From assembly GCF_964063345.1 (NCBI RefSeq), contig NZ_OZ061318.1, positions 3,906,001 through 3,970,000 on the forward strand: a stretch of 64,000 nt of DNA, given 5' to 3'. Below, one piece after another: positions 20,950 through 28,942 of the stretch. Within the stretch, counting starts at the first letter, position 1. Each line of letters opens with the position of its first letter. Origin of the DNA: Pseudomonas lini (GTDB lineage Bacteria > Pseudomonadota > Gammaproteobacteria > Pseudomonadales > Pseudomonadaceae). A program made the translations under genes and the position numbers. Below the pieces are notes generated by a model. That model was not told where the DNA came from and made no database searches. It saw nothing but the letters and a program-made list of their open reading frames with translations.

Positions 20950-22215
20950 TTAGTTGCTCTTCACCGCATAGTCCGGCTTCTTGTCGTTACCCGAGATAAA
21001 CGGGCTCCACGGCTGGGCGCGGATCGGCCCTTCGGTCTGCCACACCACGTTGAACTGACCGTCGGCCTGAATCTCGCCGATCATCACCGGCTTGTGCAGG
21101 TGGTGGTTGGTCTTGTCCATGGTCAGCGTGTAACCGGACGGCGCGGCGAAGGTCTGGCCAGCCAAGGCTTCGCGGACTTTGTTGACGTCGGTGGACTTGG
21201 CTTTCTCCGCCGCTTGCGCCCACATATGGATGCCGACGTAAGTGGCTTCCATCGGGTCGTTGGTCACTGCTTTGTCAGCGCCCGGCAGGTTGTGTTTCTT
21301 GGCGTAGGCCTTCCAGTCGGCGACGAATTTCTTGTTCTGCGGGTTCTCGACCGACTCGAAGTAGTTCCACGCCGCGAGGTTGCCCACCAACGGTTTGGTG
21401 TCGATGCCGCGCAGTTCTTCTTCACCCACGGAGAACGCCACGACCGGAACGTCGGTGGCTTTCAGGCCCTGGTTGGCCAGCTCTTTATAAAACGGCACGT
21501 TGGAGTCGCCGTTGACCGTGGAGATGACCGCAGTCTTGCCACCGGCGGAGAATTTTTTGATGTTGGCCACGATGGTTTGATAGTCGCTGTGGCCGAACGG
21601 GGTGTAGACCTCTTCGATGTCCTTGTCCGCCACACCTTTGGAGTGCAGGAACGAGCGCAGAATCTTGTTAGTGGTGCGCGGGTAGACGTAGTCGGTGCCG
21701 AGCAGGAAGTAGCGCTTGGCGCTGCCGCCTTCTTCGCTCATCAGGTATTCCACCGCCGGAATCGCCTGCTGGTTGGGCGCCGCGCCGGTGTAGAACACGT
21801 TCGGCGACATCTCTTCGCCTTCGTACTGCACCGGGTAGAACAGCAGGCCGTTGAGCTCTTCGAACACCGGCAGCACCGATTTACGCGACACCGAGGTCCA
21901 GCAACCGAACACCACCGCCACCTTGTCCTGAGTCAGTAACTGGCGGCCCTTTTCGGCGAACAGCGGCCAGTTCGACGCCGGGTCAACCACCACCGGTTCC
22001 AGCATCTTGCCGTTCACGCCGCCCTTGGCGTTGATTTCGTCGATGGTCATCAACGCCATGTCTTTGAGCGAGGTTTCGGAGATCGCCATGGTGCCGGACA
22101 ACGAATGCAGAATACCGACCTTGATGGTCTCGGCGGCCTGGACCGTCCAGGCCATGCCCATCGCGGCAATGCTTGCCGATAGTGTGAAAGCCTTGATCAA
22201 ACTGCGACGCTTCAT
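20950..22215 (-). CDS. urtA: Urea ABC transporter substrate-binding protein UrtA
   Basis: 421 residues with an N-terminal signal peptide (MKRRSLIKAFTLSASIAAMGMAWTVQAAE, cleaved after QAA; the RR suggests possible Tat export). The mature domain is a periplasmic amide-binding protein (TIKVGILHSLSGTMAISET, VFGCWTSVSRKSVLPVFEELNGLLFYPVQYEGEE in parts, YVYPRTTNKILRSFL). It is the first gene of the urt-ure block. The promoter region is described separately at 22281-22296. Confidence 0.96.
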   Translation of the reverse strand: MKRRSLIKAFTLSASIAAMGMAWTVQAAETIKVGILHSLSGTMAISETSLKDMALMTIDEINAKGGVNGKMLEPVVVDPASNWPLFAEKGRQLLTQDKVAVVFGCWTSVSRKSVLPVFEELNGLLFYPVQYEGEEMSPNVFYTGAAPNQQAIPAVEYLMSEEGGSAKRYFLLGTDYVYPRTTNKILRSFLHSKGVADKDIEEVYTPFGHSDYQTIVANIKKFSAGGKTAVISTVNGDSNVPFYKELANQGLKATDVPVVAFSVGEEELRGIDTKPLVGNLAAWNYFESVENPQNKKFVADWKAYAKKHNLPGADKAVTNDPMEATYVGIHMWAQAAEKAKSTDVNKVREALAGQTFAAPSGYTLTMDKTNHHLHKPVMIGEIQADGQFNVVWQTEGPIRAQPWSPFISGNDKKPDYAVKSN

Positions 22216-22280
22216 TGTGCGATCTCCATGAACGTTAAAGTTTTTTATGGTTGGCAGATGCGGACGACTGAAGGGTCTTT

Positions 22281-22296
22281 AGCAAGGGCTGTGCCC
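22281..22296 (-). promoter_or_regulatory. Sigma-54 (RpoN) promoter of urtA
   Basis: On the minus strand the bases read GGGCACAGCCCTTGCT. This has the GGCAC and TTGCT elements with the exact spacing of the -24/-12 consensus (TGGCACG-N4-TTGCW). The predicted transcript starts about 12 bases downstream, near 22270, giving a ~55-base leader before the urtA ATG at 22215. Nitrogen-limited, NtrC-dependent expression would suit the gene set. Confidence 0.65.
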
Positions 22297-22372
22297 GGTC
22301 GGGGAAGGGCAAGGAAATGTCGTATTAGAGCGGTTGTCCGGGTTTGGCGACGCACCATGAAGGGCCGCGTTT

Positions 22373-22411
22373 GGCGCACTGGTGCGAAGAGGTGCGCCAG
22401 ATTGGGGCGCA
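22373..22411. promoter_or_regulatory. Dyad-rich upstream activator region of urtA (possible NtrC sites)
   Basis: Two GC-rich dyads: CGCAC-TG-GTGCG at 22375-22386 and TGCGCC-N7-GGCGCA at 22393-22411. They lie roughly 100-140 bases upstream of the inferred sigma-54 start, the usual place for an enhancer-binding protein. Neither matches the NtrC consensus (TGCACC-N5-GGTGCA) exactly, so the regulator is a guess. Confidence 0.35.
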
Positions 22412-22425
22412 GATGCTGCCTCGCT

Positions 22426-23566
22426 CCTGTAGGAGCGAAGCTTGCTCGCGAAGACGGTGGGTCAGTCACGGTGATGTTGAATGTGCCGCCGCCATCGCAG
22501 GCAAGCCAGCTCCCACAGGAGGAGCGGGCATATACAAAATCTGTGTACGACACAAATCCTGTGGGAGCGGGCTTGCCCGCGATAACGGTGGGTCAGTCAC
22601 AAGGATATTGGATGTGCCGCCGTCATCGCGGGCAAGCCCGCTCCCACAGGAGGAGCGGGCATATACAAAATCTGTGTACGACACAAAACCTGTGGGAGCG
22701 GGCTTGCCCGCGATAGCGGTGGGTCAGTCACGGTGATGTTGAATGTGCCGCCGCCATCGCAGGCAAGCCAGCTCCCACAGGAGGAGCGGGCATATACAAA
22801 ATCTGTGTACGACACAAAACCTGTGGGAGCGGGCTTGCCCGCGATAGCGGTGGGTCAGTCACGGTGATGTTGAATGTGCCGCCGCCATCGCAGGCAAGCC
22901 AGCTCCCACAGGAGGAGCGGGCATATACAAAATCTGTGTACGACACAAAACCTGTGGGAGCGGGCTTGCCCGCGATAGCGGTGGGTCAGTCACGGTGATG
23001 TTGAATGTGCCGCCGCCATCGCAGGCAAGCCAGCTCCCACAGGAGGAGCGGGCATATACAAAATCTGTGTACGACACAAAACCTGTGGGAGCGGGCTTGC
23101 CCGCGATAGCGGTGGGTCAGTCACGGTGATGTTGAATGTGCCGCCGCCATCGCAGGCAAGCCAGCTCCCACAGGAGGAGCGGGCATATACAAAATCTGTG
23201 TACGACACAAAACCTGTGGGAGCGGGCTTGCCCGCGATAGCGGTGGGTCAGTCACGGTGATGTTGAATGTGCCGCCGCCATCGCAGGCAAGCCAGCTCCC
23301 ACAGGAGGAGCGGGCATATACAAAATCTGTGTACGACACAAATCCTGTGGGAGCGGGCTTGCCCGCGATAACGGTGGGTCAGTCACGGTGATGTTGAATG
23401 TGCCGCCGCCATCGCAGGCAAGCCAGCTCCCACAGGAGGAGCGGGCATATACAAAATCTGTGTACGACACAAATCCTGTGGGAGCGGGCTTGCCCGCGAT
23501 AACGGTGGGTCAGTCACAAGGATATTGGATGTGCCGCCGTCATCGCGGGCAAGCCCGCTCCCACAG
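22426..23566. repeat. Tandem array of ~131-bp REPIN units (8 full plus 1 partial)
   Basis: Units begin at 22426, 22558, 22689, 22820, 22951, 23082, 23213, 23344 and 23475 (truncated). Spacing is exactly 131 bp except for the first, which is 132 and carries a different left arm (AGGAGCGAAGCTTGCTCGCG). Each unit contains a REP arm, a ~40-base spacer, the inverted second arm and a linker GGAGGAGCGGGCATATACAA. Units 2 and 9 carry one spacer/right-arm variant (ATATTGGATG; GCGGGCAAGCCCGC); the others carry a second (TGATGTTGAATG; GCAGGCAAGCCAGC). Units 3-7 look nearly identical, which points to recent unequal-crossover expansion. Confidence 0.95.
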
Positions 23567-23586
23567 TATTGCGGTGTATCTGGGAG

Positions 23587-23958
23587 CTACGCCGGGTCGA
23601 CGTTATCCAGCGCCCGGTTCACCGCCAGCTCCGCCAGCATGATGCTCTGTTGAATCGCCAGCGCCGTGTAGCGCTGTGGGCCGATCAGATCGTTGGCGAA
23701 ATCGCTGGCCAGGACACTTGCCGTCGCCAACGATTCGTAGGCGTGGGCCAGGAGGCTTTCGGTATCCATATTCGGGGCGACGATGAACATGGTGCTGGGG
23801 CGGCGGGTTTTTTCGGTGTATTGCACCGGGGGATCGAGGTAGTAGTCGAGGGCGCGTTTTATGGCTTCGCGGTCTTTGAGTAATTCTTCGGTGCGCGAGG
23901 CTTCGGCGGTGGGCGTGGTGGTATTGAAGGGTGGATCGGGAACTATCTTCTTGCTCAT
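23587..23958 (-). CDS. DUF6124 (formerly DUF3077) family small protein
   Basis: 123 residues from ATG 23958 (MSKKIVPDPPFNTT). The long in-frame extension upstream runs through the structured region and is not believed. The sequence has the pattern of a Pseudomonas-restricted family of unknown function: a Pro-rich N-terminus, MFIVAPNMDTESLLAHAYESLAT, and a C-terminal helix AIQQSIMLAELAVNRALD. Such genes are usually present in several copies per Pseudomonas genome. No catalytic motif is visible. Confidence 0.75.
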   Translation of the reverse strand: MSKKIVPDPPFNTTTPTAEASRTEELLKDREAIKRALDYYLDPPVQYTEKTRRPSTMFIVAPNMDTESLLAHAYESLATASVLASDFANDLIGPQRYTALAIQQSIMLAELAVNRALDNVDPA

Positions 23959-24009
23959 CGGGTGTTGTCTCTCAATTGGAGCCATCCTTTGTCGTTTCTC
24001 ACGCGACGA

Positions 24010-24175
24010 AGGGGTGGCAGCTATGTGCGGAGTGAGAAACCGGTCAACACCCAAACCCGGCCGGACCGAAGTCCGCCCGCACACAGCCGCCATAGTGCAT
24101 TGCGGGCAGCGGATAAGCCGGCGGCAATTATGGTGGTACTGATGTTGGATTAATAGTGTTAACCGGGTTCTCACA
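24010..24175 (-). ncRNA. Structured RNA candidate upstream of the DUF6124 gene (C4-antisense-like)
   Basis: Three nested inverted repeats are visible. 24032-24050 pairs with 24156-24174 (17 of 19 positions). 24015-24030 pairs with 24077-24094, with G-U tolerance. A tight CGGAC-TTCG-GTCCG hairpin (minus strand) lies at 24062-24075. A second possible pairing, GCCCGC/GCGGGC at 24075-24080 and 24102-24107, competes with the middle stem. The layout and wording (GGCGGCTGTGTGCGGGC) recall the phage C4 antisense RNA class, but this is from memory. It could instead be a leader controlling the DUF6124 gene. Confidence 0.4.
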
Positions 24176-24293
24176 CCCGATCGCTGAGTATTCAGCGACA
24201 GCCCAAGACTAGAGGGCCCGCGTCCGACGAACAACCTGAAAAAAGCGTGGGAAAGTTCCCTGTTTTGACACATCCGTTAAACACTCAAAAGCG

Positions 24294-24344
24294 GAACGCG
24301 GAGCGTCCCTGGCGGCATTCCCACGCGGGAGCGTGGGAACGATC
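24294..24344. repeat. Partial copy of the ACGCTCTGCGT-type palindromic repeat
   Basis: Contains GCGGAGCGTCC and the right arm CATTCCCACGCGGGAGCGTGG followed by GAACGATCA, matching the right half of the 13657-13765 element with an altered loop. Confidence 0.7.
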
Positions 24345-24372
24345 AATCCCCAAATTTGTGTACGACACAAAT

Positions 24373-24465
24373 CCTGTGGGAGCGGGCTTGCCCGCGATAG
24401 CGGTGGGTCAGTCACAGAGATGTTGAATATGCTGCCGTCATCGCAGGCAAGCCAGCTCCCACAGG
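24373..24465. repeat. REPIN, single copy of the tandem-array unit type
   Basis: Same arm and spacer pattern as the 22426-23566 array (GTGGGTCAGTCAC, then a TGTTGAAT spacer), with a preceding TGTGTACGACACAAATCCTG linker. It appears to be a solitary relative of the array unit ~800 bp away. Confidence 0.88.
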
Positions 24466-24485
24466 TGCAGTGGTTCTTTTGGACA

Positions 24486-25496
24486 TTAGCGGCGGCGCAT
24501 CAAGCCGATGAAGAATAGGCCGCCGATCGCCGCAGTGGCGACGCCGATGGGTAAGTCTTCCGGGGCAATCAGGGTGCGTGCGGCCACATCGACCCAGACG
24601 AGGAACAGGCTGCCGAGCAGGACGCACACCGGCAGCAGTCGCCGGTGTTCAGCCCCAACCAACCGCCGCGCAATGTGCGGCACCATCAGCCCGACAAAGC
24701 CGATAGACCCGCTGATCGACACCAACACCCCAGTCATCAACGACGCAATCAAAAACACCCGCAGCCGCACGGTGCGAGCATTCAAGCCGAGGGTCACAGC
24801 AGTCTGCTCACCCGCCATCAACGCATTCAACGGCCGGGCCATCCCCAGCAACAGCACCAACCCAAGCAACACGCTCGCGGCTGGCACCGCGAGCAATTCC
24901 CAGCGTGCCAACCCGAGCCCGCCAAGCATCCAGAACATCACCGCAGAACTGGCGCGATGATCCCCAAGAAACAACAGCAGATTGGCGATCGCCATCATCA
25001 CGAACGACACCGCCACACCGCACAACAGCAGCCGATCACTGTCCAGCCGCCCATGACGGTTGGCGATCACCAGCACGATCAACATGCTCAACAACGCGCC
25101 GATAAACGCCGCGATCGGCAAGGTCAGCAACCCGACAATCTCACCAACATGCAGCACCACAATCACCGCGCCGAGGGTCGCTCCGGAGGTCACACCGAGC
25201 AGGTGCGGATCAGCCAGTGGATTGCGCGTCACCGCTTGCAGCACCGCGCCGATCAACGCCAGACCGGCGCCCACCAGCGCACCGAGCAACATGCGCGGCA
25301 CGCGGATCAGCCAGACGATGTGTTCCTGCCCGGCAGTCCAGTCCGCAGCACCGAAACCAAAAATCTTGTGCAGCAATATTCGCCACACCACCTCCACCGG
25401 CACCCGCGCGGGGCCGAAGCCCAGCGACACCACGCACGACACCAGCAACAACGCGCCGAGGGCAATCAGCAACAAGGCATAGCGACGATCGATCAT
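24486..25496 (-). CDS. FecCD-family ABC transporter permease
   Basis: 336 residues with about 9-10 hydrophobic segments. The FecCD hallmarks LIRVPRMLLGALVGAGLALIGAVLQAVTRNPLADPHLLGVTSGATLGAV (read in pieces) and GFVGLMVPHIARRLVGAEHRRLLP are present. It belongs to the type-II importers for Fe-siderophores, haem or vitamin B12. Its ATG overlaps the stop of the upstream binding-protein gene (25493-25496, ATGA). The same ABC set beside cob genes exists, as I recall, at PA2912-PA2914 of P. aeruginosa, which favours a corrinoid or cobalt-chelate cargo. Confidence 0.9.
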   Translation of the reverse strand: MIDRRYALLLIALGALLLVSCVVSLGFGPARVPVEVVWRILLHKIFGFGAADWTAGQEHIVWLIRVPRMLLGALVGAGLALIGAVLQAVTRNPLADPHLLGVTSGATLGAVIVVLHVGEIVGLLTLPIAAFIGALLSMLIVLVIANRHGRLDSDRLLLCGVAVSFVMMAIANLLLFLGDHRASSAVMFWMLGGLGLARWELLAVPAASVLLGLVLLLGMARPLNALMAGEQTAVTLGLNARTVRLRVFLIASLMTGVLVSISGSIGFVGLMVPHIARRLVGAEHRRLLPVCVLLGSLFLVWVDVAARTLIAPEDLPIGVATAAIGGLFFIGLMRRR

Positions 25497-26440
25497 TCGC
25501 CGTGGAAACCCTTGGCCAGGGTTTCGACCGCCAGCACGTTGTCGATCCCGGGCGTGGCCTGCACGTACGGAATGACGATGAAGCGCTGGTTCTTGATCGC
25601 ATCCACCGATTGCAGAGCCTGATTGTTCAGCAGGAATTGCTCCTTCTGCTCGGCGGTAACTTCGCCGTAATCGACGATCACGATTACCTGCGGATTGCGC
25701 TCGACCACGTTCTCCCAGTTCACCCGCGTCCAGCTCGCCTCGACGTCGTCGAGAATGTTGCGCCCACCAGCGGCGTCGATCAGCGCTTGAGGCATACCGA
25801 GTCGCCCGGAAGTCATGGCCCGGTCCTCACCGCTGTCGTAGAGAAATACACGTGGCTTGTCCGTCGGCAGATCCTTGCGGATGTCGGCGACTTGCGCCTG
25901 CATCTCGGCGATCACGGCACTGGCGCGGTCCTGCACGTCGAAGATTTTCCCGAGGTTGCGCAAGTCGTTGTAAGTGTCTTCCAGGCTGGCCGGCGGGCGC
26001 TTCATGACGAAGGCGCAGGACTCGGTAAGTTCGTAGACGTTGATGCCCAGCGGTTGCAGGGTTTGCGGCGTGAGATCGCCGCCGACGCGCATGCCGTAGT
26101 CCCAACCGGCGAAGAAGAAATCGACGTTGGCGTTGAGCAGGGTTTCCACCGACGGGTACTTGGCTGCGAGTTCTGGCAAGCCATCGAGGATGGTCTGCAT
26201 CTCGGGCGTCACCGACTTCCAGCCTGTGACGCCGCTATACCCCGCCATCCTTGGTTTGAGGCCGAGGGCGAGCATCATCTGGGTCATGTTGATGTCATGG
26301 CTGACCGCGTGTTTCGGCGCTGCCTTGAAGGTGACTTCGCGGTTGCAGCTCTGGACTGTCAGCGGGTAATGGGTGGCCTCGGCCAATGCTTGGGCACTGC
26401 CCAGCAACAGCGCGAGGCAAAGCAGGGAACGCAAAGTCAT
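25493..26440 (-). CDS. Periplasmic substrate-binding protein of the FecCD-type importer (BtuF/FepB fold)
   Basis: 315 residues with a signal peptide (MTLRSLLCLALLLGSAQALA, cleaved before EATHYP). The class III binding-protein pattern is visible: VTFKAAPKHAVSHDINMTQMMLALGL near the N-terminus, PSVETLLNANVDFFFAGWDYG, and VNWENVVERNPQVIVIVDYGE in the second lobe. Cargo is not determinable from sequence. It overlaps the ATPase gene by 4 bases (26437-26440). Confidence 0.88.
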   Translation of the reverse strand: MTLRSLLCLALLLGSAQALAEATHYPLTVQSCNREVTFKAAPKHAVSHDINMTQMMLALGLKPRMAGYSGVTGWKSVTPEMQTILDGLPELAAKYPSVETLLNANVDFFFAGWDYGMRVGGDLTPQTLQPLGINVYELTESCAFVMKRPPASLEDTYNDLRNLGKIFDVQDRASAVIAEMQAQVADIRKDLPTDKPRVFLYDSGEDRAMTSGRLGMPQALIDAAGGRNILDDVEASWTRVNWENVVERNPQVIVIVDYGEVTAEQKEQFLLNNQALQSVDAIKNQRFIVIPYVQATPGIDNVLAVETLAKGFHGE

Positions 26441-27225
26441 GGTTGGGTTATCCAGGTGATTCGTGGGTAGCCGTGCAAGGGGTGGTCATCGATCAGGGCG
26501 TCGACGCCGAACACGTTGTGCAGCAGTTGTGTGGTCAGAACTTCTTTGGGTGGGCCGCTGGCAACGATGCGACCGTGATTGATCACGTACAGCCGATCGC
26601 AGAAGGCTGCCGCCAGATTGAGGTCGTGGATGCTCGCCAGTGTGCCGATCTGCAGACGCTTGACCAGTTGCAACAGCTCCAGCTGATAGCGCGGGTCGAG
26701 GTGATTGGTCGGTTCGTCGAGGATCAGCAATTGCGGTTGTTGAGCCAGGGCGCGGGCGAGGATCACGCGCTGTTTTTCACCGCCGGAAAGGGTGGCGAAG
26801 GCGTGGTCTTCGAAGCCCTTGAGGCCGACTGATTCGAGGGCGTGGGTCGCGAGTCTGCGGTCCTCAAGGGTGTCGCCATCAAACAGGCCTTTGTGCGGCG
26901 TGCGGCCCATGGCGACCACTTCCTCGACGGTCAGGCCGAAGGCATCGGGGAATTCCTGCAACACCACGGCGATGCGTTGCGCGCACCAGCGTGAGGATTG
27001 CTTCCAGACGTTGTGGTGATCGAGTTTGACCTCACCGTGTTCCGGTTTGCTGAAGCGATAGGCGCAACGCAACAGGCTGGTTTTGCCGCTGCCGTTGGGG
27101 CCGATCAACCCGACGAACTCACCGGCAGCCACGTGCAGCGATGCGTCACGCAGCTGGAACTGGTGATGGCAATGGCCGTGGCCCAGGGGTGTCCAGGCGA
27201 GGTTCGTGAGGTTCAGCGAGGTCAT
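26437..27225 (-). CDS. ATP-binding protein of the FecCD-type importer
   Basis: 262 residues, FepC/BtuD-like. Walker A LIGPNGSGKTSLLRC, Q-loop VVLQEFPDAFGLTVEEVV, signature LSGGEKQRVILARAL, Walker B LLILDEPTNHLD and switch His in LASIHDLNLAA are all intact. It is the first gene of a three-gene overlapping operon (ATPase, binding protein, permease). Confidence 0.92.
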   Translation of the reverse strand: MTSLNLTNLAWTPLGHGHCHHQFQLRDASLHVAAGEFVGLIGPNGSGKTSLLRCAYRFSKPEHGEVKLDHHNVWKQSSRWCAQRIAVVLQEFPDAFGLTVEEVVAMGRTPHKGLFDGDTLEDRRLATHALESVGLKGFEDHAFATLSGGEKQRVILARALAQQPQLLILDEPTNHLDPRYQLELLQLVKRLQIGTLASIHDLNLAAAFCDRLYVINHGRIVASGPPKEVLTTQLLHNVFGVDALIDDHPLHGYPRITWITQP

Positions 27226-27262
27226 GCATTTGCTCTGAGGTATTGGGTGATGCTGATGACGC

Positions 27263-27328
27263 CATCGCGGGCAAGCCCGCTCCCACAGGGATCGCGCAAA
27301 TCCTGTGGGAGCGGGCTTGCCCGCGATG
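27263..27328. repeat. REP pair in the opposite (tail-to-tail) orientation
   Basis: ATCGCGGGCAAGCCCGCTCC followed by a 13-base gap and GGAGCGGGCTTGCCCGCGAT. The arms are inverted relative to the usual REPIN order. The rest of the 27226-27438 gap contains the dyad AACCC-N7-GGGTT at about 27344-27360 and no gene. Confidence 0.85.
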
Positions 27329-27438
27329 GGGCATTTGAATCAGAACCCCATATTTGGGTTATACAGTAACACTAAAAACAGCCGTGAGATAAGCGCTGGA
27401 AGTCTACAGGCCTTTCTAACCCGCGCATCTCGCCTGTT

Positions 27439-28818
27439 TCATGATGAAGCTGAAGTGGATTCAGTTTGCCGGCCAAAGCGCGACAGCAGCACCCGATCCA
27501 GTACCCACACGACCACCAGCGAAGCCCCCACCAACGGAAACATCACCGCCAGCCCGAAGATGATGACCATCGCGGTTTTCCATTTCGGCAGGTCGTGACG
27601 CAACGGCGGTACACCAAATTTGCCCTGTGGCCGGCGCTTCCACCAGATCACCACGCCGCTGACGGCGCTGAGCAAAATCATCAGACAGATCAGCAGCACA
27701 ATGATCTGATTGAACGGGCCGAACATCTTGCCTTCGTGCAGCATCACGCCGACTTCCGTAGCCCGGGCGACGTTGCTGTAATGCTGCCAGCGCACGTCGG
27801 CGAGGACGTCGCCGGTGTACTGGTCGACATGCAAGGTGGCGTCGTTGCGCGGGTCGTCGGCGAACACCGCGATGGTGAACACGCCGGTGGCCGTGGTGGG
27901 GAAAGTGATGCTGTAGCCGGGCTCGACCTTGCGTTGCACGGCGATGTTTTGCACGTCTTGCAGGCTGATGGTCGGCGCTGCCGGACCGGCTTGCGTGCTG
28001 GCGTGGGCCATGTGTTCGGCGTGGTCGCCGGACATCGGCATCGGCGTGTTTTCCATGGCCCACGGCACGGTCTGGCGCGTGGCGCTGTTGAGGCTGCGGG
28101 CCTCGACGTCGGACTTCGGCACGTCATTCCACATGGCTACCGGGAAGCGGTTCCAGAGGTCGGCGTATTGCTTGCCCCAGAACCCGGTCCAGGTCATGCC
28201 GCTGAGCAGCATCACCAGCAGCAATGCCGCGCCCCAGAACCCGGTCACCGCGTGCAGGTCACGCCAGAGCACTCGGCCACGACTGTTCAAGCGTGGCCAG
28301 AGAATCCCGGCGGACTGGCCGCGCGGCCACCATAAAAATACTCCGGAAACCACCAGCACGACGCCCCAACCGGCGGCCAGTTCCACCAGTCGATCACCGA
28401 CGGTGCCGATCATCAACTCGCCGTGAATCGAGCGCGCGACTGCTTGCAGATTCTTCTTCGCGTCTTGCTCGCCAAGGATGTCGCCGTGGTACGGATCGAT
28501 GAACACGTTCAGTTCATGACCTTCATCGATCACCACAAATTGCGCGCTGCGTTCAGCGTTGACCGGCGGCAGGTACTGTTTGATCCGGCCGTTTGGATAC
28601 GCTTCTTTCACCCGTTTGAGCAGGTCGTCGGCGGAGACTTTGTGATGAGCAGCAGGGACGTTCAGCAGGCTGCCGTACATCAACGGATCGAGTTGCGGTT
28701 TGAACAGGTAGATGATGCCGGTCAGCGCCAGCATCACCATGAATGGCGCGACGAACAGGCCGGCATAGAAATGCCAGCGCCAGGCCAGGTTGTAGAAATT
28801 CGGTTTGGGCTGTTGCAT
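27439..28818 (-). CDS. PepSY-associated membrane protein (PepSY_TM family)
   Basis: 459 residues. The N-terminal helix WRWHFYAGLFVAPFMVMLALTGIIYLF (in pieces), the periplasmic PepSY-like part (VDQYTGDVLADVRWQHYSNVAR near 340), and C-terminal helices (LLICLMILLSAVSGVVIWWKRRP; WKTAMVIIFGLAVMFPLVGAS) give the usual four-helix topology. Related proteins act as inner-membrane reductases or partners of TonB-dependent metal uptake. Here the gene follows an OprC-type copper receptor, so a role in copper (or chelate) handling is likely but unproven. A Met/His-rich periplasmic patch (TPMPMSGDHAEHMAHAS) supports metal contact. Confidence 0.85.
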   Translation of the reverse strand: MQQPKPNFYNLAWRWHFYAGLFVAPFMVMLALTGIIYLFKPQLDPLMYGSLLNVPAAHHKVSADDLLKRVKEAYPNGRIKQYLPPVNAERSAQFVVIDEGHELNVFIDPYHGDILGEQDAKKNLQAVARSIHGELMIGTVGDRLVELAAGWGVVLVVSGVFLWWPRGQSAGILWPRLNSRGRVLWRDLHAVTGFWGAALLLVMLLSGMTWTGFWGKQYADLWNRFPVAMWNDVPKSDVEARSLNSATRQTVPWAMENTPMPMSGDHAEHMAHASTQAGPAAPTISLQDVQNIAVQRKVEPGYSITFPTTATGVFTIAVFADDPRNDATLHVDQYTGDVLADVRWQHYSNVARATEVGVMLHEGKMFGPFNQIIVLLICLMILLSAVSGVVIWWKRRPQGKFGVPPLRHDLPKWKTAMVIIFGLAVMFPLVGASLVVVWVLDRVLLSRFGRQTESTSASS

Positions 28819-28873
28819 TTGTGTACTCCGCTAGGCGTAGTTCTTTATTGTTTAGTGCGGTTGCTGCGCAACC

Positions 28874-28938
28874 GATCGCGGGCAAGCCCGCTCCCACAGG
28901 TTCAACGTCGCCCATGTGGGAGCGGGCTTGCCCGCGAT
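28874..28938. repeat. REP pair between the PepSY gene and the TonB receptor
   Basis: Same tail-to-tail order as 27263-27328. It ends 4 bases from the stop codon of the receptor gene. Confidence 0.85.
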
Positions 28939-28942
28939 GCTT

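Noticed and set aside
22466..23470. Seven overlapping 72-residue minus-strand frames with almost identical sequence
   Set aside because: They are read-throughs of the 131-bp REPIN repeats; the period equals the repeat unit and no ribosome site or family supports them.
22426..23566. Possible CRISPR array
   Set aside because: The units are 131 bp and almost identical throughout with palindromic arms and no unique spacers of constant length; no cas genes are present.
23959..24273. N-terminal extension of the DUF6124 protein
   Set aside because: It runs through a region of nested inverted repeats and has no family similarity; ATG 23958 gives the usual length.
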